This document shows, one piece after another, positions 8,261 to 16,058 of a stretch of 20,211 nucleotides of DNA (the first letter of the stretch is position 1; every line of letters begins with the position of its first letter). The notes below the pieces were generated by a model, which saw nothing but the letters and a program-made list of their open reading frames with translations, was not told where the DNA came from and did no database searches. This DNA is from a virus. The DNA is taken from the IMG/VR virus record IMGVR_UViG_3300018411_000085, positions 1 through 20,211 of that record, one strand, 5' to 3'. The position numbers and the translations under genes were made by a program.

Positions 8261-8689
8261 TTACTTAGCATCTCCACTAGATGAGTTTAAGAATTTCCAT
8301 GTAGAACTTTCTGAAACCATTGAGTTTGCTGAGAACTCCTCAGAGATACTCTCTGCTGAACAGCCATGATAGATAACGATTACTTCTTTAGAGTACTTAT
8401 CAATCACTCGAATGTCAATAACGTCCTTGTGAATAATATCTGTACCTAAAGCACCGAAACCTAATTTATCTAATGACTCTTTCTTCATACGTAAACGTTC
8501 CAAAGTGATTGTACCATCAAATTGTAGGTATACGTGTTCAGCTGGTGCTAAGTCACCAATTTCATAAGCCCCTGTAGTACCAAAGTCTCGAGAGGCTTGT
8601 AAGCTTTGTGCACGACCGATAACATGGTTCCCAATCATAAGAAGGACCGTATTACCAGTTTGAATAGTTTGCTTTTGTTCTGTTGCCAT
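8261..8689 (-). CDS. Tail tube protein
   Basis: This 142-aa protein should form the inner tail tube through which DNA passes. Length and position immediately after the sheath gene match the tube protein of SPO1-like phages, which is close to this size. Recognisable parts are the N-terminal TGNTVLLMIGNHVIGRAQSL, the central loop with FDGTITLERLRMKK, and a C-terminal beta segment, all compatible with the tube fold shared with type VI Hcp. The start ATG has AAAGGA upstream. The gene is 19 nt downstream of sheath with no promoter motif between, so sheath and tube should be co-transcribed. A strong terminator ends the unit, as expected for the two highly expressed tail proteins. Confidence 0.9.
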   Translation of the reverse strand: MATEQKQTIQTGNTVLLMIGNHVIGRAQSLQASRDFGTTGAYEIGDLAPAEHVYLQFDGTITLERLRMKKESLDKLGFGALGTDIIHKDVIDIRVIDKYSKEVIVIYHGCSAESISEEFSANSMVSESSTWKFLNSSSGDAK

Positions 8690-8708
8690 CTATCTATCAG
8701 TCCTTTCC

Positions 8709-10415
8709 TTACGCTGAGATTGTTTGCATTTTGTAAACAATGCTAGCATCAACTTTACGTAAACTCATAATTGGGTAAACTGTAAATGTTACGCTTGCAA
8801 CGTTTCCGTTAATAACTACTTGAATATCTTCTGCATCATAATCTTGTACTTCATTTTCTCGTACCTTTTGGTCTAAGAATGAGATAATATCTGTCTTGAT
8901 GATTGAAGGAGATAACATACTGTTTTTAGTACCGATAAAGTTTTCCTCTAAGCGGTTACGTAACTCAGATACTAGGAAGTCATGTGCCTCACCAGCAGAG
9001 TTAGTATTCTTAATAGGGTTACTTGGGTCACGGTAAGTAGTCAAGTCTTCGTCAATACGGAAGTTAGTTACTTCTTGGTTACGGTTGAAACCAGCCATGA
9101 TAACACCACTAGTGTTTAGTGAGTCCATTGTGTTAGCATCGTGAACTGTTGAAAGCTCAGTTAATGCAAATGGTTTAAACATGATTGATTCACCTAAAGC
9201 TACAGCAGAAGTGTAACCTGCTACTTGTGAAGCCATTAAGTAACCAGGAATTTGTAATTGTCGTCCGTCACTCATAGTACGTTTACCTGAGAAACCTACG
9301 TAAGAAACACGGTCTGATTTAAGAGCAGATGCTCGTGACATAACCTCGTTAGGTTGTTCATCATATTTACCACCTACGATAGCTCGCATTGGTTCACCTT
9401 CGTTTGTACGTTCAGTAACAAAGTGTCGAGCCTCTGAATGGATTGTTTGTGAGTCTGTCAATGGTACTAAGTAGTAACCACCTTGGTTAGCTAACTGTGC
9501 AAATTTACTTGCCCATGAAGTAGGAGAGGTTCCGTTGTCTCCACCTGTTAAGTTTACAGGACCAAAGTTTTCTAATGCTGTACCAGCGTTAGTTACTTCA
9601 ACACTTACTAAGTTAGAGTATGCTAACTGGTTTTCAATGTCAGCGTATAGTCCAGTTACTTTAACTGGTGTTCCTTTATTAATAACTGTTTCTGAAATTG
9701 GGTCTAACCCTTTTGTAGCGATGTTCTTATCGCCTGTGAATCCCATAGTAGCTTCAAATCCAGCTACTGATGAAATAGCATTTGCTAAGTCAAATGCGTC
9801 TACGTAAATACCTTTGTCTCCTAAAGAGAACTTAGCCTCTACTGCTGTTACTGCATCTGCACCTGATGATAGGATTAATTCTTGTGCTTGTCCTTGTGTA
9901 CCAGTAATTTCTACTGAGGCATAAGGAGATTCACCTTCGTAAGCTACTGTAAAGATAGTACCTAAACCATCATAAACTGTGTCTTCACCGTTTAATGAAA
10001 CTTTTAATCGTTTATCACCAAAGGCATTATCGTCTAATTCAATATTAATTGAGTTAGCCTCTTCACCATAAATTAGTGATTCAAATTTAAGTCCACCTTG
10101 TGTTAAAGTAGCATTTGTTGCCTCTTGTGCACGAATAGCTAGGATTTCTCCTGCTGAGATATTAGTCATAGATGGATTCCATGCTAATTCCATTGCATCT
10201 ACTAAGTCACCACTACGGAAAATGTCTCGTGCTTGAACCATATTAGTTAAGCGATAAACAGTATTAGGTTTACCACCCTCCGCATTACCAACTAACATTA
10301 AAGTTTTGTTAGAATCAGAGGCTGAACCAGTTACTGCTGATGTATCTGAGAACACTCGAGCATGTGGTCTAGTAGTTGGACGTTTTGGAAACGCTTCTGT
10401 ATAATCAACTGCCAT
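8709..10415 (-). CDS. Contractile tail sheath protein
   Basis: This 568-aa protein polymerises around the tube and contracts at infection. Size is very close to the sheath of A511 and phage K. The C-terminal conserved sheath domain is clear: residues about 445-568 include RIDEDLTTYRDPSNP, then DFLVSELRNRLEENFIGTKN, then DIISFLDQKVRENE, and the ending VTFTVYPIMSLRKVDASIVY. The N-terminal third carries beta-rich insertions typical of outer sheath domains. The start ATG has AAAGGAGAG upstream, which is formed by the last codons of the preceding 91-aa gene, so that gene and sheath are tightly packed and perhaps coupled. It is the third gene of the unit starting at about 11.57 kb. Confidence 0.95.
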   Translation of the reverse strand: MAVDYTEAFPKRPTTRPHARVFSDTSAVTGSASDSNKTLMLVGNAEGGKPNTVYRLTNMVQARDIFRSGDLVDAMELAWNPSMTNISAGEILAIRAQEATNATLTQGGLKFESLIYGEEANSINIELDDNAFGDKRLKVSLNGEDTVYDGLGTIFTVAYEGESPYASVEITGTQGQAQELILSSGADAVTAVEAKFSLGDKGIYVDAFDLANAISSVAGFEATMGFTGDKNIATKGLDPISETVINKGTPVKVTGLYADIENQLAYSNLVSVEVTNAGTALENFGPVNLTGGDNGTSPTSWASKFAQLANQGGYYLVPLTDSQTIHSEARHFVTERTNEGEPMRAIVGGKYDEQPNEVMSRASALKSDRVSYVGFSGKRTMSDGRQLQIPGYLMASQVAGYTSAVALGESIMFKPFALTELSTVHDANTMDSLNTSGVIMAGFNRNQEVTNFRIDEDLTTYRDPSNPIKNTNSAGEAHDFLVSELRNRLEENFIGTKNSMLSPSIIKTDIISFLDQKVRENEVQDYDAEDIQVVINGNVASVTFTVYPIMSLRKVDASIVYKMQTISA

Positions 10416-10420
10416 TTAAT

Positions 10421-10696
10421 TTACTCTCCTTTTAAATATTTTTCTAGGTATACAAGGAACTCTTTCTCATCTTCTAATAGATATTTACCTTGCATGTACC
10501 CTTTGAAACCAGCAATCTGCATTTGAGATAACCCATATCTTGGGGTAGCTGATTTAATGAAATCATTAATATTTGCAAATGATTTCTTTTTAGGTTTTGT
10601 ATTATCGTCTTTAGCTTTTACAGATTGTTTACCCTTAGTATCTTGCTTAGGGGTATACTCTTTTTTAGTTTCTGTATTTTCTTTTTCAACTGCCAA
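10421..10696 (-). CDS. Small basic protein of unknown function, upstream of sheath
   Basis: A 91-aa protein I do not recognise. The first 40 residues are Lys/Thr/Glu-rich and probably disordered. The rest (SFANINDFIKSATPRYGLSQ followed by MQIAGFKGYMQGKYLLEDEKEFLVYLEKYLKGE) looks like a small helical domain. The start is a TTG at 10696-10694 with AAGGAG 9 nt upstream. The final Lys-Gly-Glu-stop supplies the ribosome binding site of the sheath gene, 5 nt away. A small gene at this position is seen in other SPO1-like phages, but its function is unknown to me. Possible roles are a neck or sheath-assembly accessory. Confidence 0.75.
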   Translation of the reverse strand: MAVEKENTETKKEYTPKQDTKGKQSVKAKDDNTKPKKKSFANINDFIKSATPRYGLSQMQIAGFKGYMQGKYLLEDEKEFLVYLEKYLKGE

Positions 10697-10709
10697 TTTT
10701 TACAACTCC

Positions 10710-11537
10710 TTATCTAGTAATTAATTTGCTCAACTCGTAGGCGGAATTATATTCTACTGAATGAGTTACGATATATGTTAGATTTAGGGTTCTAGCATAT
10801 ACAGGTCTGTCACCATCACTTATCATTTCTTTTAGGGAAGAGAAGTCACTTTTTGAAAGGTTATACGTAAATTGTTCGTCTTTGGACTCTCTCATAATGA
10901 TAAATATTGTTTTTAGTATAATATCTAAACACCGCAACGTGTCAATGTTTGTGCTCAATGCTGTAATTCCTACACGCTCAGCGGACTGATAACCATAGCT
11001 TATACCATGAGCTTTCTGTCCTCCTGTGTAGTAATGAATGTTAAAGGATTCTCCTACTAGCCACTCATTATTGTTAGCATTGATTGTAAGGTAGGAGTCT
11101 TCAAAAGATAAGTTATCTTCTTCTGAGAACTCAATTCCCTCTATATGACTTAAGTCATTAATAGGATTAGAGAGCTTCATATACAACTTGTCTTCATCTT
11201 CACCATACTGAAACTCTCCATACTCGTTGACAAGATTGCTTGCAATATAATCATAGTTACCTGTAACACTACCAAGAGAGCCATCTCTCTTACTATCTTT
11301 CATGGTACTTGGTCCTACCTCTATTACAAACGCATTAAAGTCTGATTTAGATTGTGGGTATGTGTAAAGTACATTAATCTCTTTACCTTCTTCTCCACCA
11401 AAAGTTTCTATAAATCGTTCTCTAGCTTTCTCATCAATATTCTGTAAGGTTTCATTCAGTACAGCTTTATCTTTTAGTAATTGGTTAAGCAAGCCTTTGA
11501 CTTTGTTAAACACATAAGTATCAACGCTTTTAATCAT
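10710..11537 (-). CDS. Head-tail joining / probable tail terminator protein
   Basis: A 275-aa protein between the gp10-like gene and the sheath, where other contractile-tailed phages encode the tail terminator or joining protein. Its N-terminus is helical (VDTYVFNKVKGLLNQLLKDK). The middle is beta-rich and charged. The C-terminus contains ALSTNIDTLRCLDIILKTIF and RPVYARTLNLTYIVTHSVEY, a pattern compatible with a terminator-type fold with a final beta segment. The start ATG has AGAGG upstream and lies about 20 nt downstream of a predicted promoter, making it the first gene of a four-gene unit (this, the 91-aa gene, sheath, tube). The role is inferred from position. No catalytic motif is seen. 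Confidence 0.7.
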   Translation of the reverse strand: MIKSVDTYVFNKVKGLLNQLLKDKAVLNETLQNIDEKARERFIETFGGEEGKEINVLYTYPQSKSDFNAFVIEVGPSTMKDSKRDGSLGSVTGNYDYIASNLVNEYGEFQYGEDEDKLYMKLSNPINDLSHIEGIEFSEEDNLSFEDSYLTINANNNEWLVGESFNIHYYTGGQKAHGISYGYQSAERVGITALSTNIDTLRCLDIILKTIFIIMRESKDEQFTYNLSKSDFSSLKEMISDGDRPVYARTLNLTYIVTHSVEYNSAYELSKLITR

Positions 11538-11564
11538 CTTATTACCTCTTTCAATTACTGTTCT

Positions 11565-11574
11565 TAATATATCA
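11565..11574 (-). promoter_or_regulatory. Predicted promoter for the sheath-tube unit
   Basis: TGATATATTA on the minus strand in the 45-nt gap between the gp10-like gene and the 275-aa gene. One of six copies of the motif. No clear -35 hexamer. The predicted leader is about 20 nt. Confidence 0.6.
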
Positions 11575-11582
11575 GATAAATG

Positions 11583-12191
11583 CTAACCCATTTTCCAATC
11601 TATGATTCTTTTTACAATATCATTAATTTCTTGCATAACGTCATCACGTTTAATATCTCTATTAATTATCCATGAGTCCGCAGGAGATTTATCTGATACT
11701 GTTCTGAATGATACGTAGCCCACTCTATTACCTTGTTTAACCTTAGTAATTGATTTAGACCTTGTAGCCTCTCTAGGGTTAAAGGGGTTAATCTTTCTAC
11801 TTTTTCTACCTTCGTATAAGTAGTCAGATACTTTTGAATCCCCTATATCTAAGTTTTTAACGTCTTTATATAATCTATTAGACATGTCCTTTGTTTTACG
11901 CTGTATAGGTACAACTAAGTACCAGCCACCATTCTTTTTACGTTTAGCTTTTGATGAAGCTCTAAAGAATGGTTTCATGTCCAATGGACCTGAGGTACCA
12001 GTTCTTCTCATAGTTATAGTCTTTGGTCCGATAGAGAACTCAAATTGGTCTCCGTATATTTTTTGTAGGTTCTTACTTGTATCCATCATTATATCTCTAA
12101 TAATATTCTCCGAGACTCTATGTAATAGACCCTCTTTGTTATTATCTAAGCTACGTATATCTACTCGTATACCTTTAGGTCCTCCTGCCAT
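11583..12191 (-). CDS. HK97 gp10-like tail completion / neck protein
   Basis: A strongly basic 202-aa protein. Near its C-terminus it has VSFRTVSDKSPADSWIINRD, which closely resembles the FRTVS..SP..SW motif characteristic of HK97 gp10/SPP1 gp16.1-type tail completion proteins. The N-terminal half has helix plus beta segments (LLHRVSENIIRDIMMDTSKN and EFSIGPKTITMRR). Its ATG overlaps the stop of the upstream gene by one base (TAATG), with GGAGGA just before, so translation is probably coupled. Such proteins cap the tail or form the joint with the neck. The assignment rests on the motif and on position between connector genes and the probable terminator gene. Confidence 0.75.
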   Translation of the reverse strand: MAGGPKGIRVDIRSLDNNKEGLLHRVSENIIRDIMMDTSKNLQKIYGDQFEFSIGPKTITMRRTGTSGPLDMKPFFRASSKAKRKKNGGWYLVVPIQRKTKDMSNRLYKDVKNLDIGDSKVSDYLYEGRKSRKINPFNPREATRSKSITKVKQGNRVGYVSFRTVSDKSPADSWIINRDIKRDDVMQEINDIVKRIIDWKMG

Positions 12192-13042
12192 TATATCATT
12201 CCTCCAAAGAACCCATTAGAGTTTTCTCTTTGTGGTTTATTAATTGGCTTAGGGTCTTGCTCATGAGCAACTTCTTCGTCATTCTCATCAGTAAAGTATA
12301 CTTGGTCTGTAAATATGTCTTCTCGTTTTAATAATAGTTTTTTAGGTAGATTATCAAACTGCTCTATTTCACTATCTTTGTTTGTGTATTGGTATCTACT
12401 TTCTTTAAGTAGGTCAATGACAACATACCTTAGTGCTGTTTTCATATTCATAGAAACAATATTGTTTTCTCCAAGTAAGTGTTCTCTAGGATAAATAATA
12501 TTTTTATCAATATCTAATGTATAATCTTCATTCTCTACTAATACTTTATCTACATTTCTTATGTATGTAATCTCTTTAACATCATAAGGGATTCTGAAAC
12601 CTTGTCTGATTCGTTTACTAGTAACATCAAATATAATCTGATTAGATAAGTAAACCTCAGGTACTGTAATTCTATCATTAAAAGAAATCTCTTTATTAGA
12701 TTGTGTTGTACCAATTGCTGTACCTGAGTCATACATTGCTAGGTCTGTACCGTTAGGTCCTTTAGCTTGGCTTGTAATAGCAATCGTTTCTTGTTCAGAA
12801 GGTAGGTAAGCAATACCTCGACCTCCACATATAGGACAATCTGCTTGAGGTGCATGAGTCATTGGGTTTCTACAAGGACAAATGTATGATTTCTCCCAAA
12901 ATACAGATATACCTCTGTCTCCTGTAAGGTGTTTAATACCTTTCATGTCGAACTCATGTCTAAAACCTGTATCTACTGGTGTACCACTAGGTACTACACT
13001 ATTGCCACCAATATCTTCTTTTGTAAATTTTGTTGGTCCCAT
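12191..13042 (-). CDS. Neck / head-tail connector protein with a zinc-type cysteine cluster
   Basis: A 283-aa protein in the connector block. Residues 55-75 hold four cysteines in the arrangement C55-x-C57, then C69-x-x-C72-Gly-Gly-Arg-Gly, much like one half of a DnaJ zinc finger or a zinc ribbon, and no other cysteines are visible. The central part is beta-rich (DRITVPEVYLSNQIIFDVTS, then ITYIRNVDKVLVENEDYTL). The end is acidic, then Asn/Gly-rich. The start ATG has a near-perfect AGGAGGTGA, which overlaps the stop of the upstream gene. The size is similar to the corresponding gene of phage K-like viruses. The precise role (adaptor, stopper or head completion) is not decided by the sequence. 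Confidence 0.72.
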   Translation of the reverse strand: MGPTKFTKEDIGGNSVVPSGTPVDTGFRHEFDMKGIKHLTGDRGISVFWEKSYICPCRNPMTHAPQADCPICGGRGIAYLPSEQETIAITSQAKGPNGTDLAMYDSGTAIGTTQSNKEISFNDRITVPEVYLSNQIIFDVTSKRIRQGFRIPYDVKEITYIRNVDKVLVENEDYTLDIDKNIIYPREHLLGENNIVSMNMKTALRYVVIDLLKESRYQYTNKDSEIEQFDNLPKKLLLKREDIFTDQVYFTDENDEEVAHEQDPKPINKPQRENSNGFFGGMI

Positions 13043-13053
13043 TCACTCACCTC

Positions 13054-14004
13054 CTATACAGAAATAAATCCATTACCATAGTAGCCTCTAAGTTTGTTTA
13101 ACCCATCAGCAATATCTTCATCTAGTTGACCAATCTCACTCTTAATTGCACCATTAGTTGCTGATGAAGTATAGGATACTGATTCCGATATACCATCAAT
13201 TGTTAATGTCTTACTAGATACCCCCATAGGGACAACTAATCTACCCCATTGTTGGAATATTTGTTTACTAGCCATTTTAATAACTAACTCATTAAGCAAT
13301 GTAGGCATTTCCCATTCCTCAGTAACACCCGCTCTACGTTGTGGTAGCATACCAGCAATGTAGGAAACATGAATAAGTTGTGGGTAAGAGTTTTGGTTAC
13401 CTCCACTTACAGGGTTTGGTTTATACCCTCCTAGGCTTGAACCGTTAGGTAGTGAACTTAATCCACCATGTAATCTACCTCCGTATCCACCATCAAACCC
13501 ACCAAAGGAGGCTCCTCCTGAGAATGTAGCAATACCTCCACCCATATTTCCACTTATAGCGCCATATAAAGGTGCTGAGGCTACTTGAATATGTCCTGGT
13601 CTGTTATATACCTTCCACCACTCACTAGGGTAGTTACGCTTGTAAGAACCGTTTGCCTCTAGACCTAAGGTTTCTACTTGTAGAATAGGTTTTGATTTAG
13701 CATGTAAGAACATGTAAGAAGAATACTCAGCGTAGTTATAGTCTTTATGTTCTGTTACTACTCGAGGTAGTATAACAATATCTAATTCAGTTTCCACTTT
13801 AGAGATAGCTGTTTCAATTGCATATGTATAAAAGCTATCGCCCATCTCATTACCTGTGTTAGGGTCAATAACCTTTACACCGAACATAGAGGCTTTAATA
13901 GCCTCAGGTGTAAGTCCGTAGTCGGATGGTGTAATACTTTCAATTGTTTCCAAGTCAACTAGTTTAGGGTTATTGTGAGAGTATGGTTCATTATATAATT
14001 CCAT
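13054..14004 (-). CDS. Head-tail connector / neck protein with glycine-rich insertion
   Basis: A 316-aa protein following the capsid region, in the place where SPO1-like phages encode a roughly 300-aa neck or connector protein. Residues about 50-115 (helix YTYAIETAISKVETELDIVI, then a hydrophobic beta stretch) resemble head-tail adaptor proteins. Residues about 148-205 are an unusual glycine- and serine-rich insertion (for example GGASFGGFDGGYGGRLHGG) that must be a flexible loop. After it comes QLIHVSYIAGMLPQRRAGVTEEW and a helix LLNELVIKMASKQIFQQWGR. The final part has SKTLTIDGISESVSYTSSATN. The start ATG has AGGAGGG upstream. The role is inferred from position and general architecture. Confidence 0.72.
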   Translation of the reverse strand: MELYNEPYSHNNPKLVDLETIESITPSDYGLTPEAIKASMFGVKVIDPNTGNEMGDSFYTYAIETAISKVETELDIVILPRVVTEHKDYNYAEYSSYMFLHAKSKPILQVETLGLEANGSYKRNYPSEWWKVYNRPGHIQVASAPLYGAISGNMGGGIATFSGGASFGGFDGGYGGRLHGGLSSLPNGSSLGGYKPNPVSGGNQNSYPQLIHVSYIAGMLPQRRAGVTEEWEMPTLLNELVIKMASKQIFQQWGRLVVPMGVSSKTLTIDGISESVSYTSSATNGAIKSEIGQLDEDIADGLNKLRGYYGNGFISV

Positions 14005-14021
14005 TTAAACCCTCCTAAGTA

Positions 14022-14312
14022 TTATTTATCTTCTGTGTCTTTCTTAGCTGTTGTTTTACGGGCAGGTGTTTTACGTGCTGTAGTTTTCTTAGGTTCTTCT
14101 TCCTTATCATCAGCCTTAGTTTCTTCTTTCTTAGGCTCAGCTTTCTTAGCTGTTGATTTAGTATCAGCTTCATATTCATAAACACCGATAGCCTCAGCTA
14201 ACTCTTTTTGTTGTTCTTGTGTAAGGTCTTTAGAGATACCATCTTTATCAAATGTTAATGTACCATATTTAGTTGCTGTAGTAAAGTCTCGTTTAGTTTT
14301 ATGTTTTAACAT
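14022..14312 (-). CDS. Small protein with lysine/alanine/threonine-rich histone-like tail
   Basis: A 96-aa protein directly after the capsid gene and its terminator. The first half (about 1-50) is a compact domain with a beta hairpin (KYGTLTFDKDGISKDL) and a helix (QEQQKELAEAIGVYEYE). The second half is low-complexity Lys/Glu, then Lys/Thr/Ala/Arg repeats such as TTARKTPARKTTAKK, similar to linker-histone tails. The start ATG has AAAGGAGA upstream. It could bind DNA or capsid at the portal vertex, or serve as a head-decoration or closure accessory. None of these can be decided here. No copy of the promoter motif lies upstream, so it may depend on read-through from the capsid unit or on a promoter I could not see. 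Confidence 0.75.
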   Translation of the reverse strand: MLKHKTKRDFTTATKYGTLTFDKDGISKDLTQEQQKELAEAIGVYEYEADTKSTAKKAEPKKEETKADDKEEEPKKTTARKTPARKTTAKKDTEDK

Positions 14313-14350
14313 AATAAGTCTCCTTTATATATTCTAGCTAGTTTTCAAAT

Positions 14351-14386
14351 AAAAAAGGGATAAGAGGTTTAACCCTCCTACCCCTT
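14351..14386 (-). terminator. Intrinsic terminator after the major capsid gene
   Basis: On the minus strand a 13-bp stem AAGGGGTAGGAGG / CCTCTTATCCCTT (14386-14374 with 14367-14355, two G-U pairs), with a 6-nt loop, is followed by a T run. It starts 15 nt after the capsid stop codon. It is the strongest hairpin of the three terminators. Confidence 0.88.
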
Positions 14387-14401
14387 AACGGTAATCAAAA
14401 A

Positions 14402-15874
14402 TTAGTAAACTTTTAATTCGTTTGTAGCTGTATAAGCCAAGTTTTTAATGTGAACAAATTTACGTGGAGTAAATAGTCCTAACGCACCATACCATAATAC
14501 AGAGAATGTAGTTGTAGCATTAGTACGAGCTAATGGTAATTGCATAACTGGTAACAATTCGTATAAAGTAATTGCATCAGAAGTGAATTGACCAACGAAA
14601 GCATCAGCAGTATCAGGAATAATATCGTTTTTATCTACGAATTTCAATTCAGACTGACCTTTAGTTGCAACACGTCCAATTAATTGGAAGTTTCCTGATT
14701 TACCTTTACGGTAGATAGTTACGAATTGAGGTGATTGTTGGTACATAGTTTGTAAAGTTACTGTTAACTCTACTGCACCAGTTTTGTCAGATACTGTAGC
14801 TGTAGCAGGAGCTGATTTAGCAGAAACTGCATCTTCACCATTTACTGTTACAACGTATTCTAATTCACCTAAGTCTTCTTCACGGAAGTTACCTGTAACA
14901 CCTGTTGCTAATGTAGCTACGATTTTAGCAGGTAGTGGAGCATTACGTGAAGGTTTGAATACTTCATCTAAAATGTTATCTGTTTCCATGATTGTAGAAC
15001 CATGTAATGAGATACGACCAGCAACTGTATCAGCTTTAGTAATGTTGATACCAGTTGTCATGTTTCCATTTCCATCAGCAACTAATGCAACTTGACGGTC
15101 TTGGTAACGGTTGTTGAACTCGTTTAATACACCGATTGGCATAATAGCATCTGTTGGAGTACCGAAACCTTTAGCAATTCGAGTCGCCGCTAGGTTAATT
15201 AATTGTTCAGATAAAGCTTCACCACGAGCGTCAATTACGTTCTCAGGAGCATCTTTAGCAATCAATTTAGCTAAACCATCAAATTGTAGACCTTGACCAG
15301 TTTCTGTAGAATCAGATAAGTCAGCATCACCGTAGAATGAAGCCCACTCAATTGTTTTAGCTGTTACACGTAAAGCAGATTCAACTTGAATTGTTAATGG
15401 AGATACTGTGTTGTCTACAATTTGTGAAGCAATTGTAACTCGGCGAGTATCAGATAAGAATTTCAAGTTAATAGCTCTACGGATGATACTTGGGTCATTT
15501 TCAGGAGCTACTTCGGGCTCACGTACAAATCGAGTTGCCCCAACTTCACCATAAGAAGTTAATACGTTGTGTTGTACAACTGTGTTGTTAACTTGTGATT
15601 TAGGTACTAAGTCATAGAAGTATAAGTCTTGCTCACGGAAAGTTAAAGTAGTTAAATCATCTTTTAAGTACTGTGCACGTAGTGCAGAACCGTTTGCTAA
15701 TTCCTCAGGGTTAATTTCATGTCCTGTAGATAATGCTTTAGATAACTCGTCATCTTGAGCTTGCTCTACTTGTTCCGCCTGTGCTACCACACCTGGAACC
15801 ATTTTGTCTAAAGTGTCTTTTTGGAAATCCGCTAGGATACCAACACCTACACCTTTTTCTTTTAGTTTATCCAT
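14402..15874 (-). CDS. Major capsid protein (HK97 fold, SPO1/A511 type)
   Basis: A 490-aa capsid protein that should form the icosahedral shell. The core is the SPO1-like coat family: AKTIEWASFYGDADLSDS, then GLQFDGLAKLI, VIDARGEALSEQLINLAA, KGFGTPTDAIMPIGVLNEF and the C-terminal LPVMQLPLARTNATTTFSVL closely match what I remember of A511 Cps. The N-terminus (about 1-60) is helical and probably a processed or scaffold-like arm, since a prohead protease is encoded just upstream. Residues about 314-425 look like an inserted Ig/FN3-like beta domain (PAKIVATLATG to QFVTIYRKGKSGNFQLIGRV) that would project from the capsomer. The start ATG has AAAGGA about 11 nt upstream. A dedicated promoter motif, a long structured leader and a terminator make this a single-gene high-output unit. 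Confidence 0.96.
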   Translation of the reverse strand: MDKLKEKGVGVGILADFQKDTLDKMVPGVVAQAEQVEQAQDDELSKALSTGHEINPEELANGSALRAQYLKDDLTTLTFREQDLYFYDLVPKSQVNNTVVQHNVLTSYGEVGATRFVREPEVAPENDPSIIRRAINLKFLSDTRRVTIASQIVDNTVSPLTIQVESALRVTAKTIEWASFYGDADLSDSTETGQGLQFDGLAKLIAKDAPENVIDARGEALSEQLINLAATRIAKGFGTPTDAIMPIGVLNEFNNRYQDRQVALVADGNGNMTTGINITKADTVAGRISLHGSTIMETDNILDEVFKPSRNAPLPAKIVATLATGVTGNFREEDLGELEYVVTVNGEDAVSAKSAPATATVSDKTGAVELTVTLQTMYQQSPQFVTIYRKGKSGNFQLIGRVATKGQSELKFVDKNDIIPDTADAFVGQFTSDAITLYELLPVMQLPLARTNATTTFSVLWYGALGLFTPRKFVHIKNLAYTATNELKVY

Positions 15875-15946
15875 TCGTTAAATGTTCCTTTCTCTTTTAG
15901 AGTATTGAATTGTTTCTAGTCTTATATAAAAGTAGAAATAGGGTCA

Positions 15947-15986
15947 GTACATGTAGCGAGGAGCCTATCTGTAGGACTACATGTAC
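15947..15986 (-). promoter_or_regulatory. Hairpin in the leader of the major capsid gene
   Basis: Inverted repeat with two perfect 10-nt arms, GTACATGTAG (15986-15977) and CTACATGTAC (15956-15947), enclosing 20 nt that contain a second small stem CCTA-CAGA-TAGG. It lies inside the predicted roughly 125-nt 5' leader, about 70 nt before the start codon. There is no T tract, so it is not an intrinsic terminator. It could protect the message, control translation or bind a protein. Function is unknown. Confidence 0.7.
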
Positions 15987-16005
15987 CTTTCCCATTTACT
16001 AACAT

Positions 16006-16015
16006 TAATATATCA
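16006..16015 (-). promoter_or_regulatory. Predicted promoter for the major capsid gene
   Basis: TGATATATTA on the minus strand in the 184-nt gap between scaffold-like and capsid genes, one of six copies of the motif. Transcription starting about 7 nt below it would give a leader of about 125 nt that contains the hairpin. No clear -35 is seen. Confidence 0.6.
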
Positions 16016-16058
16016 CTTGTCAGAACTTTGTGTTATTTAGGAATTAAAATACACTAAA

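Noticed and set aside
11884-12219. 111-aa plus-strand frame opposite the gp10-like gene
   Set aside because: Overlaps two well supported minus-strand genes and has no ribosome binding site.
14320-14345. AT-rich stretch before the 96-aa gene as a promoter
   Set aside because: No match to the TGNTATATTA motif, no -35, and transcription would start inside or next to the ribosome binding site.
16020-16058. Possible terminator after the scaffold-like gene
   Set aside because: Only a 5-bp AT stem (TTTAG/CTAAA) with a long loop and no T tract, so not convincing.
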